From JADKIH01 sp049363815 (GTDB lineage Bacteria; Bacteroidota; Bacteroidia; AKYH767-A; 2013-40CM-41-45): a DNA stretch of 23,307 nucleotides. Position 1 is the first letter of the stretch, and each line of letters starts with the position of its first letter. A program made the position numbers and the translations under genes. The stretch is taken from contig JBMQEM010000101.1 in NCBI GenBank assembly GCA_049363815.1, forward strand, positions 1 to 23,307, read 5' to 3'. The notes beneath the pieces were generated by a model. It worked only from the letters and a program-made list of their open reading frames with translations. It did no database searches and was not told the DNA's origin. This document shows positions 15,230-23,307 of the stretch, piece by piece.

Positions 15230-18200
15230 ATGGAAAAAATTAAAAAGATCCTCGTTGCCAATCGCGGCGAGATCGCAATCCGTGTTCTTCGTGCAGCTGC
15301 TGAATTAGGCATCCGTACCGTTGCAGTTTTTACTTACGAAGACCGGTACTCCCTCCATCGATTCAAAGCTGATGAAGCTTATCAGATCGGAAGTGATAAC
15401 GATCCATTGAAACCGTATCTCGACATCGAAGAGATCATTCGTGTTGCAAAACAGAATAAAGTTCAGGCAATACATCCCGGCTACGGATTTCTCTCCGAAA
15501 ATGTGAGATTTGCAACACGTTGTCGTGAGGAAGGAATAATTTTCATTGGACCAACACCTGAAGTAATGGAACAACTTGGTGATAAAGTAAAATCCAAGTT
15601 AGTGGCGCGCTCCTGCAATGTACCTGTAATTGAAGACAACAAAGTAAAACTTACAACACCTGAAATAGCGCTTTCGGAAGCAAAACGAATCGGCTTACCT
15701 GTTATTCTCAAAGCGAGTGCCGGTGGCGGTGGACGAGGCATGCGGGTTATTCATGACGAAGAAAATCTAAAAAAATCGTTTGCGGAAGCACAACGCGAAG
15801 CCGGAAACGCCTTTGGAGATGATACGATCTTTATCGAAAAATATGTCGATGACCCTAAGCATATCGAAGTTCAGATCCTGGGAGATAATTTCGGAAACAT
15901 CGTTCATTTATTCGAACGTGATTGCAGTGTTCAGCGTAGATTTCAAAAAGTGATTGAGATCGCTCCTGCTCCTTCCCTATCACAGGAAGCAAAAGATAAA
16001 CTCTACAGTTATGCAATTAATATTGCAAAAACTGTAAATTACAATAATGCCGGTACTGTAGAATTTCTTGTCGACAAAGACGAAAATATATTTTTCATAG
16101 AAGTAAATCCAAGGATTCAGGTTGAGCATACTGTAACAGAAGAGATCACCGGAATCGATATTGTAAGAAGTCAGATATTAATTGCAGAAGGGAATAAACT
16201 TCATGAAAGGCCAATTGAAATTCCGACACAAGATAAGTTGACATTTACCGGTGTAGCGATTCAATGCAGGATCACGACAGAAGATCCGCAGAATGATTTC
16301 AAACCGGATTACGGAACTATCATTGCTTACCGGCACGCCGGCGGATATGGAATTCGCCTCGATGAAGGTAGTTCATATCAGGGTGTGAAAGTTTCTCCAT
16401 TCTTTGATTCGATGCTTGTGAAGATCACTGCAAAGGGAAGAACACTAAAAGGTGCCAGAAGGAGAATGCTGAGAGCGCTCCGTGAATTCAGGATCAGAGG
16501 CGTTAAAACTAATATTCTCTTTCTTGAAAACGTTTTAAATCACAATGAATTTGAAAGCGGGCAAATTACAGTTCGCTTCATAGAAAAATATCCCGCTCTT
16601 TTTCAATTTGAAGTCCGTCAGGATCGGGGAACAAAGCTTCTTCGTTACATGGCCGACGTAATGGTGAATGGAAATCCGGATGTATCAAAGATCGACCGTA
16701 CCAGAATATTTCATACTGCAAAAGTTCCCGAATTTAACCGTTCAGAAAAAATCATTCCCGGTACAAAACAGAAGCTCGATGACCTTGGTCCTGAAAAATT
16801 TGCTCAATGGCTGAAAGATCAGAAGCAGGTTATGTTTACAGATACAACTTTGCGTGATGCGCATCAATCGTTGCTTGCAACACGTGTGCGCACCCAGGAT
16901 ATGCTGAAAGTGGCCGAAAGTTTTTCACACCGGCATCCGGAATTATTCTCCATGGAAGTATGGGGTGGTGCTACATTTGATGTTGCTCTCCGCTTTCTAC
17001 ATGAATGTCCGTGGAAACGTTTAGAAGCATTGCGCTCTGCGATTCCAAACATTATGTTACAAATGCTAATCCGCGGATCGAATGCTGTTGGCTATACTTC
17101 ATATCCAGATAATCTGGTTACAAAATTCATAGAGAAAAGCTGGGATAGCGGAATTGATGTTTTCCGCATCTTCGATTCACTCAACTGGATCGACAGTATG
17201 AAAAATTCTATCAATGCTGTAAGAGAACGTACTTCCGGAATAGCGGAAGCATGTATCTGTTACACCGGTGACATTATGGATCCGAAGCGTCAGAAATATT
17301 CATTGCAATACTATGTAGACCTTGCAAAACAACTTGAAGACAGCGGCGCACATATTCTGGCAATAAAGGACATGGCAGGGTTGCTAAAACCATATGCAGC
17401 TGAGATCCTTGTAAAAGAACTGAAGAAATCCATTGACATTCCAATTCATTTGCATACACACGATACTTCATCGATTCAAAATGCTTCTTACCTGAAAGCG
17501 ATCGAAGCAGGAGTTGATGTGGTTGATGTTGCATTGAGTTCTTTGTCCGGGTTGACGAGTCAACCGAATTTCAATGTATTGGTTGAATCATTACGCAACA
17601 CACCGTATGAAACAAAGACAGATGTAAATTCACTGAATGAATTTTCCAATTACTGGGAAACTGTCAGAGAGTATTACTATCCTTTTGAATCCGGTCTGAT
17701 GGCAGGAACTGCTGAGGTCTATAAGCACGAAATTCCGGGTGGACAATATTCAAATCTGAAGCCACAGGCAATTTCTCTTGGACTTGCAGAAAGAATGGAT
17801 GAGATCAAGAAAGCCTATGAAGACGTGAATGAAATGTTCGGCGACATTGTGAAAGTGACTCCATCCTCAAAAGTTGTAGGCGACATGGCAATGTTTATGG
17901 TCAACAATAAACTTTCGAAAGAGGATATTTTCAAAAAAGAAAACCTGTCGTTCCCTGAATCGGTGAAGAGTATGTTTAAAGGCGACCTTGGACAGCCATT
18001 TGGTGGCTGGCCGAAGGAACTACAAAAAATAATTCTCAGAGACCAGAAACCATACACAGATCTTCCGAATGCTCATTTGAAGCCGATCGACTTTGAAATT
18101 GAATTCGAAGAGTTTCAGAAAAAATTCGACAACTATCAAAGCTTCCTTGATTTTCTTTCATGGAAATTCTATCCGAAAGTATTTGAGGACTATTACAATT

Positions 18201-18667
18201 TCAATAAACAATTTGGGGATGTAACTTCTCTCCCAACTACGGCGTTTTTCTATGGGATGAAAAGCAATGAGGAGATCCTTGTAAACATTGGAAGAGGCAA
18301 GACATTGCTGATACGATTGCTCTACATTTCAGACAATGTAGATGAGAATGGAAACAGAACAGTATTCTTCCGCTTGAATGGACAAACCCGTTCAATTGAA
18401 GTGAAGGACCACAAAGCAAAGGTGGAAAAGATCTCCCATGCCAAAGCAAAAGGCGACAATCATATCGGTTCTCCTTTACAAGGTCGGTTGACAAAGATCT
18501 TTGTGAAAGAAGGTGATCTGGTAAAAAAGAATGCACCACTCTTCACGATCGAAGCCATGAAAATGGAAACCACTATTACTGCATCGGCAGATATCAAAGT
18601 CAAGAAACTTCATTTGAATGAGGCTACTATGGTGGAGAATGATGATTTGGTTTTGGAGAAGGAATAA
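15230..18667 (+). CDS. pyc: Pyruvate carboxylase (single-chain)
   Basis: Pyruvate carboxylase converts pyruvate, bicarbonate and ATP to oxaloacetate, the anaplerotic step feeding the TCA cycle and gluconeogenesis. It has 1145 aa, the full length for the fused enzyme. The biotin carboxylase domain occupies about residues 4-460 (ILVANRGEIAIRVLRAA; glycine loop KASAGGGGRGMR; EVNPRIQVEHTVTEEITG). The carboxyltransferase TIM barrel spans about 530-800 (FTDTTLRDAHQSLLATR near 535; catalytic KDMAGLLKP; metal site HLHTHDTS near 741). A PYC/OADA conserved domain follows, and the C-terminal biotinyl domain has EAMKMETT with biotin-accepting Lys1111. The ATG is the obvious start. It is a single-gene unit, with a 147-bp leader region before it and a long hairpin after it. 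Confidence 0.98.
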   Translation: MEKIKKILVANRGEIAIRVLRAAAELGIRTVAVFTYEDRYSLHRFKADEAYQIGSDNDPLKPYLDIEEIIRVAKQNKVQAIHPGYGFLSENVRFATRCREEGIIFIGPTPEVMEQLGDKVKSKLVARSCNVPVIEDNKVKLTTPEIALSEAKRIGLPVILKASAGGGGRGMRVIHDEENLKKSFAEAQREAGNAFGDDTIFIEKYVDDPKHIEVQILGDNFGNIVHLFERDCSVQRRFQKVIEIAPAPSLSQEAKDKLYSYAINIAKTVNYNNAGTVEFLVDKDENIFFIEVNPRIQVEHTVTEEITGIDIVRSQILIAEGNKLHERPIEIPTQDKLTFTGVAIQCRITTEDPQNDFKPDYGTIIAYRHAGGYGIRLDEGSSYQGVKVSPFFDSMLVKITAKGRTLKGARRRMLRALREFRIRGVKTNILFLENVLNHNEFESGQITVRFIEKYPALFQFEVRQDRGTKLLRYMADVMVNGNPDVSKIDRTRIFHTAKVPEFNRSEKIIPGTKQKLDDLGPEKFAQWLKDQKQVMFTDTTLRDAHQSLLATRVRTQDMLKVAESFSHRHPELFSMEVWGGATFDVALRFLHECPWKRLEALRSAIPNIMLQMLIRGSNAVGYTSYPDNLVTKFIEKSWDSGIDVFRIFDSLNWIDSMKNSINAVRERTSGIAEACICYTGDIMDPKRQKYSLQYYVDLAKQLEDSGAHILAIKDMAGLLKPYAAEILVKELKKSIDIPIHLHTHDTSSIQNASYLKAIEAGVDVVDVALSSLSGLTSQPNFNVLVESLRNTPYETKTDVNSLNEFSNYWETVREYYYPFESGLMAGTAEVYKHEIPGGQYSNLKPQAISLGLAERMDEIKKAYEDVNEMFGDIVKVTPSSKVVGDMAMFMVNNKLSKEDIFKKENLSFPESVKSMFKGDLGQPFGGWPKELQKIILRDQKPYTDLPNAHLKPIDFEIEFEEFQKKFDNYQSFLDFLSWKFYPKVFEDYYNFNKQFGDVTSLPTTAFFYGMKSNEEILVNIGRGKTLLIRLLYISDNVDENGNRTVFFRLNGQTRSIEVKDHKAKVEKISHAKAKGDNHIGSPLQGRLTKIFVKEGDLVKKNAPLFTIEAMKMETTITASADIKVKKLHLNEATMVENDDLVLEKE

Positions 18668-18675
18668 ACATCTTT

Positions 18676-18751
18676 AACACTAAGAACACAAGTTCACAAT
18701 AAGAGCACGGAATTAGTCCGTGCACTTATTGTGAACTTGTGTTCTTGTGTT
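18676..18751. repeat. 34-bp inverted repeat (long hairpin) between convergent pyc and tsaB
   Basis: The left arm 18676-18711 pairs with the right arm 18717-18751 around the 5-nt loop ATTAG. There are 34 paired positions, one bulged T in the left arm and one A/A mismatch. It begins 9 bp after the pyc stop and ends 13 bp before the tsaB stop. It could terminate both converging transcripts, but it is far longer than ordinary terminators, and only a short T run (18750-18753) follows on the plus strand. A bidirectional terminator or a small palindromic repeat element are both possible. Confidence 0.85.
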
Positions 18752-18764
18752 TTAAAAAATCAAG

Positions 18765-19445
18765 CTACGAATTCAGCTTCTTCGGCCCTCCAACAAATTC
18801 CTTCAGATAAAACGGCTCAAACAAAGCCACATTTTCAAATTCGGAATTCAGGAATTTTTTTTCGGCTAATGTTGCCATAAATTCTGCCTGAGGCATGAAT
18901 GAAGGCTGGATTTTTATTGATGGTTCAGATTGAAAAAGCTCTTGGCATTTATCGGCTCCATCACCGGCGAGCAATAATTTATTTGTACTTCTAAAGTCAG
19001 AATAGTAATGTTCGTCAACGATGATGGCCGCGGATTCAGCTAGTCTTTTCTGCTCGCCATCATAAACTGCACTATAAACCTCCATCCTTCTGGCATCGAT
19101 CATTGGAACCAACAGTTCATTACTTCCTGCTTTCATTCCATTTGCCATTGCATCGAGTGTATTGATTGCGATCAAAGGCAGATCTAAAGCATAGCACAAA
19201 CCTTTCGCTGTGCTAATTCCAATTCGCAAACCTGTATAAGACCCGGGACCGCTGCTAACAGCTATTGCGCTCAACTGTTTTAAAGACACATTCGCCTGAT
19301 CAATTACTTCCTGAATAAAAACATTGATCTTTTCGGCATGTGAGTAGCCGCTGTTGATGCTTCTTGTGGCAATTACCTTTCCATCGGAAGCCAGAGCAAC
19401 AGAGCAATTTGTCGTTGCCGTTTCGAGAGAAAGAATGAGTGGCAT
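18765..19445 (-). CDS. tsaB: tRNA threonylcarbamoyladenosine biosynthesis protein TsaB (YeaZ)
   Basis: TsaB is the non-catalytic ASKHA-fold partner of TsaD in forming t6A37 on ANN-decoding tRNAs. The 226-aa length is normal. It opens ILSLETATTNCSVAL with a degenerate phosphate-binding loop. It has the signature SSGPGSYTGLRIGISTAKGL (about 69-88) and then LVPMIDARRMEVYSAVY. Its ATG lies 5 bp downstream of the HlyD-like gene's stop, so it probably rides on the TolC-HlyD transcript. It converges on pyc, and the two are separated by the 18676-18751 hairpin. Confidence 0.96.
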   Translation of the reverse strand: MPLILSLETATTNCSVALASDGKVIATRSINSGYSHAEKINVFIQEVIDQANVSLKQLSAIAVSSGPGSYTGLRIGISTAKGLCYALDLPLIAINTLDAMANGMKAGSNELLVPMIDARRMEVYSAVYDGEQKRLAESAAIIVDEHYYSDFRSTNKLLLAGDGADKCQELFQSEPSIKIQPSFMPQAEFMATLAEKKFLNSEFENVALFEPFYLKEFVGGPKKLNS

Positions 19446-19450
19446 TGCTG

Positions 19451-20848
19451 TTATTTTTTCTCAACAGAATAAAGCTTGTCTTTCTGAACCACTTCAATAA
19501 CATCACCATCTTTCAAAGTTTTGGCGATCATACTATATGGTGCAGAAACAATTTCCTGTCCTTCCTTCAATCCGCTCTTGATCTCAATGTGATTGTTATC
19601 CTGAATTCCAATTACAACCGGGATCAGTTTCACTTTTCCATTTTCAATTGCAAAAACACATTCAATGTCTTTTTTCTCTACCTCTTCTGCCTTATTTTTT
19701 GTATCCTTCACTTCAAGGTCAGTCTGATCTTTCATTTCCTGATTTCCAAAAGACTTTGATTCAGACGCCATATTTCCTGTTGTATCGCGGGTGGTGACAG
19801 ATTGAATTGGCACAGACAAAGCATCTGAAACCCGCTTGGTGCGGATATCTACTGTAGCTGACATTCCCGGATTGAAAACATTTCTTTCAGGATGCTCTTT
19901 ATCTATGATATCAAGGTATGAATCGCGTAATACTCTCACTTTAACTGTGAAATTAGTAACCTGGTCAACGCTCATTCCGCTTACATTGGCAGAATTTGCC
20001 ACTTCGGTTACTACTCCTTTGAATTTCTTTCCGATATAAGCATCGACTTCAATGATTGCCGTATCTCCTACATGAACCCGCACGATATCATTTTCATTTA
20101 CATCGACACTTACTTCCATTTCATTGAGATCAGCAAGTACAAACATTTCTGTTCCTGCCATCTGAGAAGTTCCAACGACACGTTCACCTTTTTCAACACC
20201 TAATTTGGAAATGGTACCATCAACAGGTGCAAAGATCGTTGTCTTTCTTAAATTATCCTGAGACTCTTTCACTGTAGCTTCGGAACTTCTTACACCAAAA
20301 TCAGAAGCAGAAACGTTTTGAATCGAAGCATCTACCTCTGCCTTTGCAACTTCGTAAGCTGAGCGAACGGATTCCCAGTCAGCAGGAGAGATGAGTTTTT
20401 CATCGTATAATTTTTTATTACGTTCATAGGTCAGCCTTGATTTCTCCAATTGTGACTGTGATTGCAATAATCTCGATTTAGCATTTTCCAGATTTGCTTT
20501 TGAAGAATTCAATGCGGCATTGGCTCTGTCAAGATATGACTGATAAATATCCGGAAGTATTTTAGCAAGCAGTTGTCCTTTCTTTACACGATCACCTTCT
20601 TTGACATTCAATTCGACGATCTCACCGGAGACATCAGGAGAGATCTTAACTTCGACTTCAGGCTGAATCTTTCCGCTTGCAGATACGATCTCAATGATAT
20701 CACGCTTCTCAACTTTCTCTGTTGCCACCTGTTTCTTCTCTGCGCCACCGATCCAGCCGGCTTTCTTACCTACAATTGCAAATATTATCAGCACGATCAC
20801 AGCAATGATCAGCCATTTCAAAATATTATTTTTTTTCTTCTTCTGCAT
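19451..20848 (-). CDS. Efflux periplasmic adaptor (HlyD/MacA-type membrane fusion protein)
   Basis: This 465-aa adaptor links an inner-membrane pump to a TolC channel. It has a basic N-terminus, one TM anchor (about residues 9-27), a first lipoyl half-motif (EVEVKISPDVSGEIVELNV) and a long alpha-helical hairpin (about 100-200, rich in A, L, S, K and E). The second lipoyl half is near 205-235 (TTIFAPVDGTISKLGVEKGE), followed by beta-barrel and membrane-proximal domains ending SAPYSMIAKTLKDGD. An acidic, lysine-rich insert (near 375-400) interrupts the C-terminal domain, which is unusual. The lack of a nearby RND pump and the MacA-like organisation suggest an ABC partner, but none follows: the next gene is tsaB, 5 bp away. 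The TolC-like gene is 10 bp upstream. Confidence 0.92.
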   Translation of the reverse strand: MQKKKKNNILKWLIIAVIVLIIFAIVGKKAGWIGGAEKKQVATEKVEKRDIIEIVSASGKIQPEVEVKISPDVSGEIVELNVKEGDRVKKGQLLAKILPDIYQSYLDRANAALNSSKANLENAKSRLLQSQSQLEKSRLTYERNKKLYDEKLISPADWESVRSAYEVAKAEVDASIQNVSASDFGVRSSEATVKESQDNLRKTTIFAPVDGTISKLGVEKGERVVGTSQMAGTEMFVLADLNEMEVSVDVNENDIVRVHVGDTAIIEVDAYIGKKFKGVVTEVANSANVSGMSVDQVTNFTVKVRVLRDSYLDIIDKEHPERNVFNPGMSATVDIRTKRVSDALSVPIQSVTTRDTTGNMASESKSFGNQEMKDQTDLEVKDTKNKAEEVEKKDIECVFAIENGKVKLIPVVIGIQDNNHIEIKSGLKEGQEIVSAPYSMIAKTLKDGDVIEVVQKDKLYSVEKK

Positions 20849-20858
20849 ATATCAGAAA

Positions 20859-22289
20859 TTAAAATGTCAGTGGTTTTCCTTCGTAAAAATCTATGATCTT
20901 TACACGGAAGATATAATCATATTTTGCCTGCAGCAGATCTGCCTGCGCTTTTGCAAAATTATTTTTTGCTGTTAAGAAATCAATCGTAGAGATAGCACCA
21001 AACTCCAGACTCTTCTCATTAAACTTGAATGATTCCTCCAGTGCCTCCATGCTTCTCTGTCCTGCTACATATTTTTTGTAGGATGAAGTTGCATCGATCA
21101 CTGCCTGTTGTACACTTTTATATAAATTCTTTTTTACAGACTCGTGATTAAGCTGCGTGATCTGGTAATTCAGCTTTGCCCTGTTCACATTACTTCTTGC
21201 AGAGAGCCCATTGAAGATTGGAATCTGAAGAGTTATACCGACAGACTTACCGAGATTATTATCGATCTGATCCCTGAAAGGAGTTTCCCTGAAAACCGGC
21301 GTAACATTGGGAGTTACGGTATAAACATCATCGCCTCCAGATGTGTAACCTGTTAAAGTGGATATCGGCGGACCGGTAGTAAAATCCACAATACTTTGAC
21401 TTGAATTTGAATAATTGGTACTTAGTGAACCGCTGGCAAAAATACGCGGATAGTAATTCCCCCTTGCGATTGCCAATAATTTCTCAGAGCTAAGGACTTT
21501 GTATTCTGAACTTTTTATATCCGGCTGATTGGTCAGTGCTTTAGCATAAATAGCATTTGTATTAAACTGATTCAGGTCAACTTCCGGAATTGTAATTTCC
21601 GGAGATGCAATTGAAAAATTTTCAACTGAATCTATTTCTAAAAGCTGAGTGAGTGACAATATGGATTGTTCATACTGTGCCTGAGCTTGTATTAACCGGA
21701 CTTCGTCTGCAGCAAACTGTGATTCAAGATCAAGATAGTTACTTTTACTTACAGAGCCTAAATCATACATCCGCTTCATCCTGTCCCGCTGAACCTTCGA
21801 CGCTTCGACCTGATCGTTTGTGATTTTCAAAAGTTCCTGATTGTACATTATCTGAAGGAAATAATTCACGACATTCAGGGAAATATCATTCCGGATCTTT
21901 TGCAGATCATTCTGTGAAGAGAGATAGTTGAGTTTACTTTGTTTCAAAGTATTCTGAATGGTGAATCCTTCGAAAATTGAAACAGAACTGCTGAGCGAAA
22001 AAGAATTTGATTTTACCTGCTGTGTTGTATAAGAGTTCGTATTCGGATCAATGCTTTTTCCATAATAATAATTCTGTGAAGCACTTCCATTGAGACTTGG
22101 AAATAAAGCTGCTGTATTCTGATCAACTGAGATCTTGTCGATCTCATTGTTTAATGCAGATTGCTTGATCGTGATATTATAGTCGAGCGCTCTTTGCAGA
22201 CATTGCTGTAATGTCCAGCTCGTTTGACCCTTGACATTGACTATAGCAAATAGCAATGCAAAAAAAAGAGTTGAATATTTTTTAGTCAT
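20859..22289 (-). CDS. TolC family outer-membrane efflux protein
   Basis: This 476-aa outer-membrane channel protein has a signal peptide (MTKKYSTLFFALLFAIVNVKGQ, cleavage near residue 21) followed by the TolC opening WTLQQCLQRALDYNITIKQ. Two homologous OEP halves are visible: helical stretches NEIDKISVDQNTAALFPSLNGS and LSSEKLLAIARGNYYPRIFASG. They end in the second-half coil GAISTIDFLTAKNNFAKAQADLLQAKYDYIFRVKIIDFYEGKPL. Three such chains would form the channel-tunnel in the outer membrane. It is the first gene of the TolC-HlyD-tsaB run, with a 10 bp gap to the adaptor. I could not find a convincing promoter upstream. Specific substrate is unknown. Confidence 0.95.
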   Translation of the reverse strand: MTKKYSTLFFALLFAIVNVKGQTSWTLQQCLQRALDYNITIKQSALNNEIDKISVDQNTAALFPSLNGSASQNYYYGKSIDPNTNSYTTQQVKSNSFSLSSSVSIFEGFTIQNTLKQSKLNYLSSQNDLQKIRNDISLNVVNYFLQIMYNQELLKITNDQVEASKVQRDRMKRMYDLGSVSKSNYLDLESQFAADEVRLIQAQAQYEQSILSLTQLLEIDSVENFSIASPEITIPEVDLNQFNTNAIYAKALTNQPDIKSSEYKVLSSEKLLAIARGNYYPRIFASGSLSTNYSNSSQSIVDFTTGPPISTLTGYTSGGDDVYTVTPNVTPVFRETPFRDQIDNNLGKSVGITLQIPIFNGLSARSNVNRAKLNYQITQLNHESVKKNLYKSVQQAVIDATSSYKKYVAGQRSMEALEESFKFNEKSLEFGAISTIDFLTAKNNFAKAQADLLQAKYDYIFRVKIIDFYEGKPLTF

Positions 22290-22536
22290 ACAAGAATTCC
22301 TGTTACCGGGCGAAATTAGGATAAAACTAAAGATAAATTGGCTCGTTAACCAAGATTAACCAATTATTTTTTATTTGTTCAGATCGGTAATAAGTGATGG
22401 GAGATCAGATAATTTACCAATTGCAGATTGAACTATATAGTATTGAATTACAATCGGTTAGTTTAATAAATATTCCCGGGAAAGTTCTTATTTCCATATT
22501 ACTGATTGGTAATCACAAAAGACGAATTTTCAAGTA

Positions 22537-23304
22537 TCAGTGTATCGAAACCATGTCCAGACTCACTTTCATGATCTGTCCCATATTTTTACATTTTCTG
22601 AATCGGTCAGATTTGTAATGCACAGCGAGTTCTTCCCGTAGTTGAAGTACTTTATCCTTTTGGCTGATCTCATCCCCTTCCATTACTTCAAGCAGCGAAG
22701 CCAGACGGAACCTTGCAGTTTTCATTCTTCGATAGATCAGCGAACGCTCTTCCAGTTGGTATTGAAGAATGGTTTCCTTGTTCATGTATTTTACACACAG
22801 GTCAACATATGGATTGTTTTCTTTGAAGAATTGCGGCAGGTACAGATTTTTTTTCCCTTCGTAGCATTGCTGGTCAAAATCGATTGCACGAAACCGGAAT
22901 TGAGTGTCATCAAAATCAGCCGTCATGTCGATGATAAAATTATACGAGCGCATATCACCAAGCAGTCGCACAAAACATCTTTCATTAAACTTAATGAACT
23001 CTTTCGCAAGCCGTGTATGGTTCACTGTAAGATCGCGTAGATTATTTTGTATGAATTGATCACCCGGAATTCCAATAATATGTTCTTCTATCAACGTATC
23101 GGAATCAACCATATAATTGATACGGTTAGGTGAAAGTATATCTTCGAATTCGAGTCCATATACACGTGAAGCATCAGCAAGTTTCACATAAAAATAATCG
23201 TAGTTGTCGTTATACTGATTTTTGATCCGGATCCTGAACGGGCGCGAATTGCCGAATGGACAATAATCTATCCTGTCGACATACAAATGTTCCATCAAAG
23301 ACAT
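22537..23304 (-). CDS. Hypothetical protein with kinase-like motifs (5' end possibly outside window)
   Basis: I do not recognise a named family. The visible chain is 255 aa from the ATG at 23304, but the frame stays open to the window edge, so the true start may lie beyond; an internal M4 is another option. There is no signal peptide or TM segment. The order of motifs resembles a HipA/PI-kinase-like phosphotransferase: YVKLAD with K41 (possible ATP-binding lysine), EEHIIGIPGD (73-82), GDMRSYNFIID (116-126, like a catalytic loop GDxxxxN) and RAIDFD (139-144, like a metal-binding DFD). The C-terminal third is helical and charged (YRRMKTARFRLASLLEVM). The kinase reading is inference. Downstream on its strand is a 247-bp spacer before tolC. 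Confidence 0.65.
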   Translation of the reverse strand: MSLMEHLYVDRIDYCPFGNSRPFRIRIKNQYNDNYDYFYVKLADASRVYGLEFEDILSPNRINYMVDSDTLIEEHIIGIPGDQFIQNNLRDLTVNHTRLAKEFIKFNERCFVRLLGDMRSYNFIIDMTADFDDTQFRFRAIDFDQQCYEGKKNLYLPQFFKENNPYVDLCVKYMNKETILQYQLEERSLIYRRMKTARFRLASLLEVMEGDEISQKDKVLQLREELAVHYKSDRFRKCKNMGQIMKVSLDMVSIH

Positions 23305-23307
23305 GTT

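Noticed and set aside
22328..22353. Promoter for tolC (TATCTTTA with upstream TTGG)
   Set aside because: The -7 box deviates at the last base and the spacer is about 14 bp, too short for the Bacteroidota pattern.
22394..22618. Small plus-strand ORF in the tolC to hypothetical-gene spacer
   Set aside because: It overlaps the 3' end of the minus-strand gene, has no recognisable features and no promoter or start support.

Overview
The window looks like ordinary chromosome from a member of the Bacteroidota. It is AT-rich. Three start regions carry the TAnnTTTG -7 promoter element typical of that phylum. Several genes are phylum-typical families (DUF4286, DUF2461, TPR lipid- or envelope-type proteins, TolC/HlyD pairs). 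I cannot assign family or genus. All gene functions below are read from protein motifs without database searches.

Layout. Positions 1-2945 (+) hold a cell-envelope operon: an FtsX/MacB-type ABC permease cut by the window start, its LolD-like ATPase, and an outer-membrane beta-barrel protein whose start overlaps the ATPase stop. Positions 2959-5031 (-) hold DUF4286, rsmA (16S rRNA dimethyltransferase) and a 2-hydroxyacid dehydrogenase, tightly packed. A repeat-rich spacer (5032-5263) follows. Positions 5264-8379 (-) hold serS and an exported TPR protein whose TTG start overlaps the serS stop.

Positions 8380-9467 form the one clearly accessory island. A lone four-helix-bundle gene (23S rRNA intervening-sequence/S23 family) sits between two inverted pairs of GCGGATT-type repeats. 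On each side a forward arm faces a reverse arm, and the two reverse arms are near-identical direct copies. No transposase, reverse transcriptase or rRNA is present.

Positions 9468-12024 (-) hold a TMTC-like membrane glycosyltransferase with C-terminal TPRs and a DUF2461 protein. Then comes rplU-rpmA (-) with a textbook promoter and terminator. Positions 12962-18667 (+) hold a YyaL/DUF255 thioredoxin-domain protein with a possible lipoprotein leader, then single-chain pyruvate carboxylase. A 34-bp hairpin separates pyc from the opposing tsaB. Upstream of tsaB lie an HlyD-type adaptor and a TolC-type outer-membrane protein (-), forming two parts of an export system whose inner-membrane pump is not in the operon. 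The window ends in a possibly 5'-truncated hypothetical protein with kinase-like motifs.

The most notable items are the four-helix-bundle island, the cryptic kinase-like protein at the right edge, the ABC transporter plus beta-barrel operon at the left edge, and the long hairpin after pyc. The rest is core metabolism and translation: serS, rsmA, rplU, rpmA, tsaB and pyc.
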